Positions 15,715 through 23,931 of a DNA stretch of 47,399 nt are shown piece after piece (the stretch's first letter is position 1; every line of letters starts with the position of its first letter). A model generated the notes under the pieces. The model had not been told where the DNA came from. It saw only the letters and a list, made by a program, of their open reading frames with translations, and searched no databases. The stretch comes from Chloroflexota bacterium (GTDB taxonomy: Bacteria; Chloroflexota; Dehalococcoidia; SHYB01): contig VGPF01000015.1 in NCBI GenBank assembly GCA_016875535.1, positions 1 through 47,399 on the forward strand, read 5' to 3'. A program made the translations under genes and the position numbers.

Positions 15715-15748
15715 AGCGCCGTCCGCCAGACTCGCCGGGGAGGCGCAC

Positions 15749-16876
15749 GTGAAGATAGACCTGCTGTACGAGATCCAGATGCCCGAGCCGCAGCCCGGGC
15801 CGGACGCCGAGTATCGCAAGTTCTGGGAGACCATCCAACAGGCGGAGCTTGCCGATAAGATGGGCTTTGACACCATCTGGTTAGTCGAGCACCACTTCCT
15901 CAAGGAGTTCTCCCACTCCTCCGCGCCCGAAGTCATCCTGGGCAACCTGGCGGCTCGCACCAACAACATCCGCCTGGGCCACGGCGTGACGCTCCTGCCC
16001 CGGCGCTTCAACCACCCGGTGCGCGTGGCCGAGCGTGTCGCCACCCTGGACATCATCAGCAACGGCCGCGTGGAGTTCGGCACCGGGCGCTCCAGCCCCC
16101 GGGAGAACGAGGGCTTTGGGATGAACGCCGATGAGTCGCGCCAGCAGTGGCAGGAGGCGGTGCGCATCATTCCCCAGATGTGGCAGAAGGACCCCTTCTC
16201 CTATGAGGGGCGCTACTTCAACATCCCCGAGCGCTCCATCGTGCCGAAGCCCCTGCAGAAGCCCCACCCCAGGATGTGGGTGGCCTCCACCGGGCCGGAA
16301 AGCTGGGAGCTTGCCGGCAAGAACGGGCTGGGCGTGCTCGGGATGACGCTCCTGACCGGGGTGGAAGAGCTCCAGCGGCGGATGAAGAACTACTACAAGG
16401 CCATCGAGACCTGCGACCCGGCGGGGGCCTTCGTCAACAACGAGGTGGGCGTCTTCACCATCGTCCACTGCGCCGAGAGCCACAAGCAGGCCTATGCCAA
16501 CGGCGGCGGCGACGGCGCGATGTACTACATCAACTACGCCGCCCGGGGCTTCGCGGCCCTGGAGCAGATGGGGCAGACGGAGACGGCCGCCTACCAGGAC
16601 ATCCTGACGCGGCATCCGCTCATCCAGAAGATCGCGCGCAAAGAGGTCAGTGTGGAGGAGCTGGACGCCCAGGACATGATCATCATCGGCGACCCGGACC
16701 ACTGCATCGAGAAGATCGAGAACTATGAGAAAGCCGGCTTCCAGCGGCTCCTCTGCCTGATGCAGGTGGGCCACATCAAGCATGAGCACATCATGCGCTC
16801 CCTGGAGCTCTTCGGCGAGAAGGTCATCCCGCACTTCAAGGCCAAGGAGCGCCGCCAGCCGGTGAAGAAGGCGTAA
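15749..16876 (+). CDS. LLM class (luciferase-like) flavin-dependent oxidoreductase
   Basis: About 375 residues, intact. The bacterial-luciferase family features are GFDTIWLVEHHFLKEF, RLGHGVTLLPRRFNHPVRVAERVATLDIIS, the glycine-rich NGRVEFGTGRS, and the C-terminal IIGDPDHCIEKIENYEKAGFQRLLCLMQVG. WLVEHHF shows the residue lost to a TAG in the decayed paralogue at 3.8-5.0 kb. The start is GTG 15749, preceded by GGGGAGG; the longer open frame has no site. Likely a flavin-dependent monooxygenase. Substrate unknown. It is followed 5 bases later by small barrel proteins. Confidence 0.92.
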   Translation: MKIDLLYEIQMPEPQPGPDAEYRKFWETIQQAELADKMGFDTIWLVEHHFLKEFSHSSAPEVILGNLAARTNNIRLGHGVTLLPRRFNHPVRVAERVATLDIISNGRVEFGTGRSSPRENEGFGMNADESRQQWQEAVRIIPQMWQKDPFSYEGRYFNIPERSIVPKPLQKPHPRMWVASTGPESWELAGKNGLGVLGMTLLTGVEELQRRMKNYYKAIETCDPAGAFVNNEVGVFTIVHCAESHKQAYANGGGDGAMYYINYAARGFAALEQMGQTETAAYQDILTRHPLIQKIARKEVSVEELDAQDMIIIGDPDHCIEKIENYEKAGFQRLLCLMQVGHIKHEHIMRSLELFGEKVIPHFKAKERRQPVKKA

Positions 16877-16881
16877 CCCAT

Positions 16882-17208
16882 ATGATCTATGTGGTGGACG
16901 AGATCACGCTCAAGCCCGGGAGGCTGCGCGCCTTCAACGCCGCCTTCGCGAAGGACTACCTGCCCAGGGCCAAGGAGCGGGGGCTGGCGCTCATCGGCTC
17001 GTGGGTCACCCCGCCCATGGAGATGAAGGGAGAGGGCAACACGGTGGTTGTCCTCTGGGGGATAGACGGCCTGGACGGCTTTTGGCGGCAGCGCAAGGGC
17101 GTCAGCCAGGACCCGGCCGTCAAGGCCTGGTGGGCGAAGGTGGCCCCCTCCATCGCCTCGCGGTCGCGCCGCTTCCTGGAGGCGACGGACTTTTCGCCCC
17201 TGCAATAG
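16882..17208 (+). CDS. NIPSNAP-like/dimeric alpha-beta barrel protein
   Basis: 108 residues: an N-terminal strand (YVVDEITLKPGRLRAFNAAF), a helix, GSWVTPPMEMKGEGNTVVVLWGIDGLDGFW, and a C-terminal helix (VKAWWAKVAPSIASRSRRFLE). This is the NIPSNAP/EthD-like ferredoxin fold. It begins 5 bases after the LLM stop and shares its operon. The role is unknown; such proteins often accompany oxygenases in degradation clusters. Confidence 0.7.
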   Translation: MIYVVDEITLKPGRLRAFNAAFAKDYLPRAKERGLALIGSWVTPPMEMKGEGNTVVVLWGIDGLDGFWRQRKGVSQDPAVKAWWAKVAPSIASRSRRFLEATDFSPLQ

Positions 17209-17272
17209 GGGCGCTCGGTTCCCTGCCTCGTGCCCGCTTCCATTATTGCTGCGTTGCTGTACCATATCGCCC

Positions 17273-17941
17273 ATGCACGTCTACCTTCAGGAGCGCGTGG
17301 ACATCGCCCCGGGGCAGGTTGAGGCCTACTACGCCCAGCTGGATAAGGGCGCCCGCCGCCTGAACGATATGATCCCCCGGTGCATGGGGCTCTTCCACAC
17401 GGTGGGCGCCACCGGCAAGTGGCACGAGGTCTACTTCCTCTGGGAGTTCGACGACTGGGCGCAGTACGCCAAGGTGATGGAGCGCTACCCCGGCCCAGGT
17501 GGCATCGTCTCCTGGGCCGACCCGGATTGGAAGCTGCGCACCGGCGGCTCGTCCATCACCATGGAGCCGGGCTTCTTCTGCCCCACGCTCCATGACCTCC
17601 AGGCCCAGGGGCTCCAGGCCCGCGTCTTCATGCACGAATATATCCGCGTCCTCCCCGGCAGGCGCAACGACTACCTGAACCACTACCACGATAATTTCCT
17701 GGAGGCGACCCAGCGTGTAGGGCGCCAGCTGGTCGGCGTCTGGTCCATGATCGGCAACGCCAACGACGTCGTCATCCTCCTGGCGATCAAAGACTGGGCC
17801 GCCTACGCCAAAGGGATGGCCATCCGGAAGGCAGACCCGGTCCGCAAGACCTGGCAAGCCACCTCGTCCAGCTACCGCTCGGACTATGATCTGCGGCTCC
17901 TGACTCCAGGCCCCCTTTCGTTCAACCCCCTCGCCTGGTAA
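17273..17941 (+). CDS. Two-domain NIPSNAP-like protein
   Basis: 222 residues formed of two ferredoxin-like halves. The first has VYLQERVDIAPGQVEAYYAQLD and WHEVYFLWEFDDWAQYAKVMERY. The second has VFMHEYIRVLPGRRNDYLNHYHDNFL and VVILLAIKDWAAYAKGMAIR. The halves repeat one pattern, so it is an internal duplication. A TACCAT -10-like box (17260..17265) lies 7 bases before ATG 17273, suggesting a leaderless start. The last 224 bases are directly repeated at 25792..26015, on the far side of the molybdoenzyme operon. Confidence 0.75.
   Translation: MHVYLQERVDIAPGQVEAYYAQLDKGARRLNDMIPRCMGLFHTVGATGKWHEVYFLWEFDDWAQYAKVMERYPGPGGIVSWADPDWKLRTGGSSITMEPGFFCPTLHDLQAQGLQARVFMHEYIRVLPGRRNDYLNHYHDNFLEATQRVGRQLVGVWSMIGNANDVVILLAIKDWAAYAKGMAIRKADPVRKTWQATSSSYRSDYDLRLLTPGPLSFNPLAW
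17717..17940 (+). repeat. Left 224-bp direct repeat flanking the molybdoenzyme cassette
   Basis: The 3' end of the NIPSNAP-like gene. It aligns without gaps to 25792..26015 (constant offset 8075) with 11 differences by my count. Similarity ends at the stop codon on the right and at GTAGGGCGC on the left. Confidence 0.95.
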
Positions 17942-18018
17942 AGCCTGACCGGCCCTACCTAGGCTGCTCTGGTGTAACCAGACCGGTGGGATTGCGCAAA
18001 CCAGCGCTCGTGCTTATT

Positions 18019-18067
18019 TTCACAGGTTTTTCACGGTCTCCACGTTTAGGTTCACAGCTTCTTCACA
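18019..18067 (+). promoter_or_regulatory. PhoB/PhoP-type direct-repeat operator upstream of nxrA
   Basis: TTCACA, TTCACG, TTCACA and TTCACA start at 18019, 18030, 18051 and 18062, so spacings are 11, 21 and 11: two tandem pairs on one helical face. This resembles Gram-positive Pho boxes (TT-A/C-ACA with 5-base spacers) bound by OmpR/PhoB-family response regulators. It lies 72 bases upstream of the nxrA start. Confidence 0.6.
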
Positions 18068-18138
18068 AGGCCTGCTTAGGCTTCGGTTAGCTGGTCACCG
18101 TACAGGACATCACATCCAGTCATCGAAATGAGGTCCTA

Positions 18139-21100
18139 ATGAGCAGCACAGAGGAAGAAGGCAAACCCAGCGGTATCACTCGACGACGATTCTTGAAGGC
18201 TACCGGAGCCCTTGCCCTCGGCGCAGGGGCGCTGCAGATCACGTCGTCGCTCCGCCTGGAACCGGCTCTCGCGTCACGGACCCTGATCCCGCTCACTCAG
18301 GAAACCAACCCGCTCGCGGCATACGCCAACCGTGCCTGGGAAACGGTGTACCGCGATCAATACGCCTATGACTCCTCCTTCACCTGGATCTGCTCGCCGA
18401 ATGACACGCATGCCTGTCGTTTGCGCTCTTTTGTGAAAGATGGGGTCGTGCTGCGGACGGAGCAGAACTACGATTCCGGCAATGTGAGCGACCTTTACGG
18501 CAACAAGGCTACCGCCGCGTGGAATCCGCGCGGGTGCAGCAAGGGATTCACGATGCACCGCCGGGTCTATGGGCCGTACCGCCTCAAGTATCCAACGATA
18601 CGCAAGGGCTGGAAGCAATGGGCCGACGATGGATTCCCGTCTCTCTCGGACAACGCCGCCCTTCGAGATACCTATAAGTTCAACTCCAGAGGCACAGACA
18701 CCTTTGTGCGCGTCACCTGGGATGAAGCCTTCAGCTACATCGCCAGGGCGATGCGGGCGGTCGCCGGGACGTATAGCGGCTCTCGGGGACAGAGCCGTCT
18801 GCGGAATGATGGCTATCAGCCGGAGATGGTGGAGGAGATGCAGGGCGCGGGCACGCGGACGATGAAGCTGCGTGGCGGCATGGGTCTTACCGGCGTCATC
18901 GGGAAGTACGGCCTCTACCGGATGTCCAACCTTTTGGCGGTCCTCGATGCCCACGTGCGCGGCGTGAGCCCGGGGCAAGCCTTGGGCGGCCGCAACTGGT
19001 CCAACTACACCTGGCATGGCGACCAGGCCCCCGGGCAGCCGTTCGTCCACGGACTGCAGGCCTCGGACTGCGATTTCAACGACCTGCGCTATTCGAAGCT
19101 GCACATCCAGGTAGGCAAGAACCTCGTGGAAAACAAGATGCCGGAGAGCCACTTCTTCGTCGAAATCATGGAGCGCGGCGCGAAGATCGTGGTGATCTCC
19201 CCAGAGTACAGCCCCCCGACCACAAAGGCGGACTACTGGATCTCCGCCCGTCCGGGCATATCTGATACCGCCATCTTTCTCTGCGTGTCCAAGATCATCA
19301 TGGAGAACCGCTGGTACGACGAGGCGTTCGTCAAGCAATTCACCGATCTCCCTCTCTTGGTGCGCACGGACACGCTGAAACGGCTGCAAGCCGGTGATGT
19401 GTTCCCCGACTACAAACTCGGCCTTCGCCCTGACGGCCCGAGCTTCGAGGTCCAGCACCTCAAACAGGACCAGTATGAAAGGCTCGGCGACTATGTGGTG
19501 CGCGACCGGGGGACACTGAAGCCCGTGACCCGCGACCATGTTGGCGCGCGCATGATGCAAGCAGGCATAGATCCGGAACTGGAGTGGCAGGGGACCGTCC
19601 GTCTCCGTGATGGAACGTCGGTGCAGGTGATGACACTGTGGGAGCTGTACAAGATACACCTCAAGGATTACGACCTTGGCACCGTCGCGGAGATCACCGG
19701 CTCCCCCAGGGACCTCATCGAGCGGCTCGCCAAGGACATCGCCACGATCAAGCCGGTGGCGATCCACGTGGGGGAAGGCGTCAACCATTACTTCCACGCC
19801 ACGTTGCACAACCGGGCCACGTTCCTCCCGCTCATGCTGACCGGCAATGTGGGGAAGCCCGGCGCCGGCTGTTTCCCATGGGCCGGCAACTACAAGGCCG
19901 CCCTGTTCCAGAGCGCCCCGTGGTCGGGCCCCGGATTCAAGGGGTATATCGCCGAGGACCCGTTCGACCCGGAGTTGAATCCGGCCGCATCAGGCGCCGC
20001 TGTACGGGTCCGCGCCTACACCAAAGACGAGGAGCCGGCCTACTGGGATCATGGCGACCAGGCGCTCATCGTGGATACGCCGAGGTACGGACGACGCAAC
20101 TTCACCGGCAAGACCCACATGCCGACCCCCACCAAGTTCCTCTGGTTCACGAATGTGAACCTGATCAATAACGCCAAGTGGGCCTATGGCGTGGTGAAGA
20201 ACGTCAACCCCAAGATTGACGTTATCATCAACCAGGATATCGAGATGACGTCCTCCGGGGAGTACGCGGATATCAACCTTCCGGCCAACTCCTGGCTGGA
20301 GTTCCAGACGCTGGAAGTCACCGCCTCTTGCTCCAACCCATTCCTTCAGATCTGGGGCGGTGGAGGCCTCAAGCCGCTCTACGATACGAAGGACGACGTG
20401 GCGATCCTGGCGGGGGTGGCGCAGGAGCTGGCACGGCAGCTTAACGACCGCCGGTTTGCGGATTATTGGAGATTCGCCATCGAGGGCAAGCCGGAGGTCT
20501 ACATCCAACGGCTGTTGGACGGTTCGACGACCACGTCGGGCTATAAGGTGAGCGACATCATGGCTGGGAGGTACGGCGTGCCGGGCGCGGCGCTGATGCT
20601 TTTCCGCACCTACCCAAGGCAGCCGTTCTACGAGCAGATCGCGGAGAACCAGCCCTTCTACACGGATACCGGGCGCCTGAACGCCTATACCGATATCCCG
20701 GAAGCCATCACCGCGGGCGAGAACTTCATCGTGCACCGGGAAGGGCCGGAAGCAACCCCGTATCTCCCGAATGTGATCATCTCCACGAACCCCTACGTCC
20801 GCCCGGACAACTTCGGCGTAACTCCGGAGATGCTGCAGCGCGCGGTGCTGGACGCCGATCTTCGCACCATCGCCAACAACAAGATGTCATGGGCCGAGGC
20901 GAAGCGAACGGTCAACCCGCTTTGGCGGCAGGGTTTCTCTTTCTACGCCCTCACCCCCAAGGGCCGCCACCGGGTCCATTCACAGTGGAGCGCCGAAGAC
21001 TGGCATCAAGCGTGGGAATCCAACTTCAGCGATCAGTTCCGCACCGATAAGCGGCTGCCGGGCGTCACCGAACATCAGCTCCACATCCATCCTCAGGCGG

Positions 21101-21657
21101 CAAAGGACCTGGGCATCCAGGACGGCGACTACGTGTATGTTGACGCCAACCCGGCAGACCGCCCGTATCTCAACGCCGACCCGAAGGACCCGTTCTACAA
21201 AGTGGCGCGCCTCATGCTCCGAGTCCGCTTCAATCCGGCGTATCCCTACCAGGTTGTCATGATGAAGCATTCGCCGTTCATGGCGACGGAAAAGAGCGTG
21301 CTGGCCCATGAGACACGCGCCGACGGCCGGGCCCTCTCCCACGACACCGGGTATCAGGCCAACCTGCGGTATGGCTCGCATCAGAGCATCACCCGGGACT
21401 GGTCCATGCCCATGCACCAGACAGACACGCTCTTTCACAAGAAAAAGGTCGAGATGGCCTTCATGTTCGGAGGCGAAGCGGACAACCACGCTGTCAACAC
21501 TGTTCCCAAGGAGACCCTGGTGCGGATCACCAAGGCTGAACCGGGAGGGATCGGCGGCGTGGGCGTGTGGGAGCCTGGAAGAAGCGGCGTAACCCCTGGC
21601 AACGAGAACGCCACAATGCAGCGGTACCTCCAGGGTGACATCACCCGGGTGACATAA
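18139..21657 (+). CDS. nxrA: Type II molybdoenzyme catalytic subunit, nitrite oxidoreductase alpha-like (NxrA)
   Basis: 1172 residues of the DMSO reductase superfamily, type II. A twin-arginine signal (RRRFLK at residues 15-20) predicts folded export to the periplasmic side. The N-terminal iron-sulfur site has Cys85, Asp89, Cys93 and Cys133 (CSPNDTHAC, later RGCSKG), where NarG uses His and three Cys. The expected Mo-ligand Asp lies near Asp310/Asp312 (SDCDFND), followed by GKNLVENKMPE. GKTHMPTPTKF, SHREGPEATPYLPN-type and NPYVRPDNFG motifs, and the C-terminal HAVNTVPKE with ITKAEPGGIG, match my memory of Nitrospira, Nitrospina and anammox NxrA more closely than nitrate, selenate or ethylbenzene enzymes. 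The reaction would be nitrite to nitrate or the reverse. GAGGT precedes the ATG. An uncharacterised type II relative cannot be excluded. Confidence 0.8.
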   Translation: MSSTEEEGKPSGITRRRFLKATGALALGAGALQITSSLRLEPALASRTLIPLTQETNPLAAYANRAWETVYRDQYAYDSSFTWICSPNDTHACRLRSFVKDGVVLRTEQNYDSGNVSDLYGNKATAAWNPRGCSKGFTMHRRVYGPYRLKYPTIRKGWKQWADDGFPSLSDNAALRDTYKFNSRGTDTFVRVTWDEAFSYIARAMRAVAGTYSGSRGQSRLRNDGYQPEMVEEMQGAGTRTMKLRGGMGLTGVIGKYGLYRMSNLLAVLDAHVRGVSPGQALGGRNWSNYTWHGDQAPGQPFVHGLQASDCDFNDLRYSKLHIQVGKNLVENKMPESHFFVEIMERGAKIVVISPEYSPPTTKADYWISARPGISDTAIFLCVSKIIMENRWYDEAFVKQFTDLPLLVRTDTLKRLQAGDVFPDYKLGLRPDGPSFEVQHLKQDQYERLGDYVVRDRGTLKPVTRDHVGARMMQAGIDPELEWQGTVRLRDGTSVQVMTLWELYKIHLKDYDLGTVAEITGSPRDLIERLAKDIATIKPVAIHVGEGVNHYFHATLHNRATFLPLMLTGNVGKPGAGCFPWAGNYKAALFQSAPWSGPGFKGYIAEDPFDPELNPAASGAAVRVRAYTKDEEPAYWDHGDQALIVDTPRYGRRNFTGKTHMPTPTKFLWFTNVNLINNAKWAYGVVKNVNPKIDVIINQDIEMTSSGEYADINLPANSWLEFQTLEVTASCSNPFLQIWGGGGLKPLYDTKDDVAILAGVAQELARQLNDRRFADYWRFAIEGKPEVYIQRLLDGSTTTSGYKVSDIMAGRYGVPGAALMLFRTYPRQPFYEQIAENQPFYTDTGRLNAYTDIPEAITAGENFIVHREGPEATPYLPNVIISTNPYVRPDNFGVTPEMLQRAVLDADLRTIANNKMSWAEAKRTVNPLWRQGFSFYALTPKGRHRVHSQWSAEDWHQAWESNFSDQFRTDKRLPGVTEHQLHIHPQAAKDLGIQDGDYVYVDANPADRPYLNADPKDPFYKVARLMLRVRFNPAYPYQVVMMKHSPFMATEKSVLAHETRADGRALSHDTGYQANLRYGSHQSITRDWSMPMHQTDTLFHKKKVEMAFMFGGEADNHAVNTVPKETLVRITKAEPGGIGGVGVWEPGRSGVTPGNENATMQRYLQGDITRVT

Positions 21658-21669
21658 GGACGGCCATCC

Positions 21670-21945
21670 ATGAGCCAGCAGCACGACGATGGAGACCCGA
21701 TGGAGCTTGTGGCAGTAGCGCTGGAGGGCGCAGACCCCGCGGAAGCGCTCGATCAGATCGTGGTTGAGTACCTTTCGATGGGCTGGCCGGAAGAGCAGAT
21801 ACGCATGCTGTTCAGGTCGCCGTGTTACGGAGCCACGCATCAGTTGTGGCGGTCACTCGGCCCGGAGAATGCGAAGGCGAGGATCGCGGAGTTGGCGCGC
21901 GAATGGCGCGGCGGCTGGATCTCAGGAGGCGGCCACCATGGCTAA
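21670..21945 (+). CDS. Small protein encoded between the alpha and beta subunits, unknown
   Basis: 91 residues, 12 bases after nxrA and overlapping the nxrB start by 8 bases (ATGGCTAA), so translationally coupled. An acidic N-terminus is followed by a helical part (PAEALDQIVVEYLSMGWPEEQIRMLF), then RSPCYGATHQLWRSLGPENAKARI and a glycine/histidine tail (GGGHHG). No signal peptide or metal cluster motif. I remember no equivalent between nxrA and nxrB of Nitrospira. It could be an assembly factor or a small subunit. Confidence 0.8.
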   Translation: MSQQHDDGDPMELVAVALEGADPAEALDQIVVEYLSMGWPEEQIRMLFRSPCYGATHQLWRSLGPENAKARIAELAREWRGGWISGGGHHG

Positions 21946-23212
21946 GGTATACAACTGGCAGATCGGCCGGGAGATGTCGTACCCCTATGCGGCGGCATAC
22001 CCGCGCGAGCAGTGGGCCTTCGTGTTCAACATCAATCGCTGCATCGGCTGTCAAACGTGCACGTTCTCCTGCAAGAGCACCTGGACATTCTCCAAGGGCC
22101 AGGAGCAGATGTGGTGGAACAACGTGGAAACCAAGCCGTACGGGAGCTATCCACGGGGCTGGGATGTGAAGCTGCTGGGGATGCTGGACAGCGCCCACCA
22201 ACAGGCAGGGAAACGGATGTCATGGACCACTGCGAACAAGGACGGCACCGCGCGTCCGTACGGCACCTATGAAGGGATGACGGTCTTTGAGGCAGCGGAG
22301 AGCGAGACCCCGCAGACTCGCGCGGCGCTCGGCTACGAACCATCGGATGAGGAGTGGCGCACCCCCAACTGGTATGAGGACACAGCCACCGGGGTCACAA
22401 GCAAGCCTGGCGACACTGTGATAGAGTCCGGCGCGCTGCCGGAGCACAAGGCGTGGTTCTTTTACCTCCAGCGATTGTGCAATCACTGCGCCTACCCCGC
22501 CTGTCTCGCCGCCTGTCCGAGGAAGGCTATCTATAAGCGCCCTGAAGACGGCGTGGTGCTTATTGATGAATCGCGGTGCCGCGGCTATCGCGAGTGTGTG
22601 GCGGCGTGTCCGTACAAGAAATCCATGTACCGCCCCACCACGCGGACCAGCGAAAAGTGCGTCGGCTGCTACCCGCGCGTGGAAGGCACAGACCCCCTCT
22701 CTCCCGGCACGCCGCTGCAGACACGATGTGTGACCGCATGCCCGGGCAAGATTCGGCTGCAGGGCCTTGTGCCTGTGAGCCGGGACGGATCGTGGACCAC
22801 CGACCGGCAGAACCCGATCTACTACTTGGTCAAGGTTGCCAAGGTCGCGCTTCCGCTGTATCCCCAGTTCGGCCTGGCGCCCAACGGCTTTTATATCCCT
22901 CCGCGCTGGGTCCCCCGGCCATACCTGCGCCAGATGTTCGGGCCAGGGGTGGATGAGGCCCTGGCGAAGTATGCCGCCCCGGACCGGGAGCTGCTTGCGG
23001 TGCAGCAACTCTTTGGCGCTACCCAAAAGGTTATCTACAGGTACGAGATACTGGAAGGGCCCAAGGTCTTTGAAGCCACCATCGCAGGGCGGGCCTGGCA
23101 GATGTACAACGATACCGTGGTGGGGTATGGAAAGGACGGGAAGGAGCTATGCCGCGTGAGCGTGGAAGAGCCACAGCACATCCGCCCGGACAAACACTAC
23201 AACTCGATCTAG
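21938..23212 (+). CDS. nxrB: Iron-sulfur subunit of nitrite oxidoreductase-like molybdoenzyme (NxrB)
   Basis: 424 residues carrying the four-cluster ferredoxin-like set of NarH/NxrB electron-transfer subunits. CIGCQTCTFSCK starts at residue 35. CNHCAYPACLAACP, CRGYRECVAACPYKKSMY and a split C-terminal set (KCVGCYP, later RCVTACPGK) follow. MWWNNVETKPYG, NGFYIPPR and QMFGPGVDEALAKY are stretches I associate with NxrB. The bases at 22109..22121 equal the 3' part of the widely used nxrB169f primer as I recall it. There is no own signal peptide, so co-export with NxrA is expected. ATG 21938 is chosen because the homologous N-terminus (YNWQIGREMSYPY) starts there. Confidence 0.85.
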   Translation: MAKVYNWQIGREMSYPYAAAYPREQWAFVFNINRCIGCQTCTFSCKSTWTFSKGQEQMWWNNVETKPYGSYPRGWDVKLLGMLDSAHQQAGKRMSWTTANKDGTARPYGTYEGMTVFEAAESETPQTRAALGYEPSDEEWRTPNWYEDTATGVTSKPGDTVIESGALPEHKAWFFYLQRLCNHCAYPACLAACPRKAIYKRPEDGVVLIDESRCRGYRECVAACPYKKSMYRPTTRTSEKCVGCYPRVEGTDPLSPGTPLQTRCVTACPGKIRLQGLVPVSRDGSWTTDRQNPIYYLVKVAKVALPLYPQFGLAPNGFYIPPRWVPRPYLRQMFGPGVDEALAKYAAPDRELLAVQQLFGATQKVIYRYEILEGPKVFEATIAGRAWQMYNDTVVGYGKDGKELCRVSVEEPQHIRPDKHYNSI

Positions 23213-23931
23213 CGGCTCCGGCGTTGGCCCGGGCGCGCGTCTACGATTTCCTGTCTCTGGCCTTTCTGTACCCCTTTTCTGGGACCGTGGCGCAGCTCAG
23301 GCAGACCGGGGAGGCCGTTGCCGCCGGCGACTTTCCCGAAGGCCTCCGGAAGGCCGCAGAGAGCGCGCTGCGGATACTGAAGACCATGGAGGACGACGCT
23401 CTTGTGGAGGAATTCATCCGTGTCTTCGGCCACGGCGTCCCCAAGGACTGTCCACCCTATGAGACCGAGTACGGGCAGGCGCATATCTTTCAAAAGACGC
23501 ATGCGATCGCCTCCCTCACTGCCTTTTACCAGGCCTTCGGTGTGAAGCTCAACCCGGAGATTAAGGACCGTCCGGATCATCTGGGGGTGGAGCTGGAGTT
23601 CATGCAGGTGCTCGCCCGGAAAGAGGCCTACTGTCTGCAGCGCGCCGGTACTGAGGAGCAACTGCAGATCTGCCGCGATGCCCAGCGGGCCTTTCTCTCC
23701 GACCATCTGGCCCCGTGGGTACAGTCCTTTGCCCGCCGGGTGACGCGAAAGGCCGGCCAGGCGAGCGCCTACTGGAGCTTGGCCGTGGTTCTGGAGCACC
23801 ACATCAATAACGAGACCGCGCTCTTCCGTCTCCCCATGTCTAGGGATCGGGGGCCGATGCCTCAGGAAGAGCCGGAGACTGACGGCTGCGCCTTTGATCA
23901 GGCGGCAGCCGTTGGAGGAGGAACGACATGA
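23149..23931 (+). CDS. TorD/NarJ-family molybdoenzyme maturation chaperone
   Basis: 260 residues, mostly helical. ALARARVYDFLSLAFLYPF is the typical TorD opening, followed by EEFIRVFGHGVPKDCPPYETEYG (the E-Y-x-x-F/L region), DHLGVELEFMQVLARKEAYCLQ and a C-terminal helical half. Such chaperones bind the Tat signal of the catalytic subunit and hold it until cofactor insertion. ATG 23149 overlaps nxrB by 64 bases and has GGAG unusually close; TTG 23224, right after the nxrB stop, is the other possibility. The end overlaps nxrC as ATGA. Confidence 0.85.
   Translation: MPRERGRATAHPPGQTLQLDLAAPALARARVYDFLSLAFLYPFSGTVAQLRQTGEAVAAGDFPEGLRKAAESALRILKTMEDDALVEEFIRVFGHGVPKDCPPYETEYGQAHIFQKTHAIASLTAFYQAFGVKLNPEIKDRPDHLGVELEFMQVLARKEAYCLQRAGTEEQLQICRDAQRAFLSDHLAPWVQSFARRVTRKAGQASAYWSLAVVLEHHINNETALFRLPMSRDRGPMPQEEPETDGCAFDQAAAVGGGTT

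Noticed and set aside
18274-19809. 511-residue minus-strand frame inside nxrA
   Set aside because: Shadow of the molybdoenzyme gene.
18139-21657. Reading the alpha subunit as cytoplasmic NarG nitrate reductase
   Set aside because: The Tat signal, the Cys/Asp N-terminal cluster site and the heme-type gamma subunit instead of NarI do not fit NarGHI.
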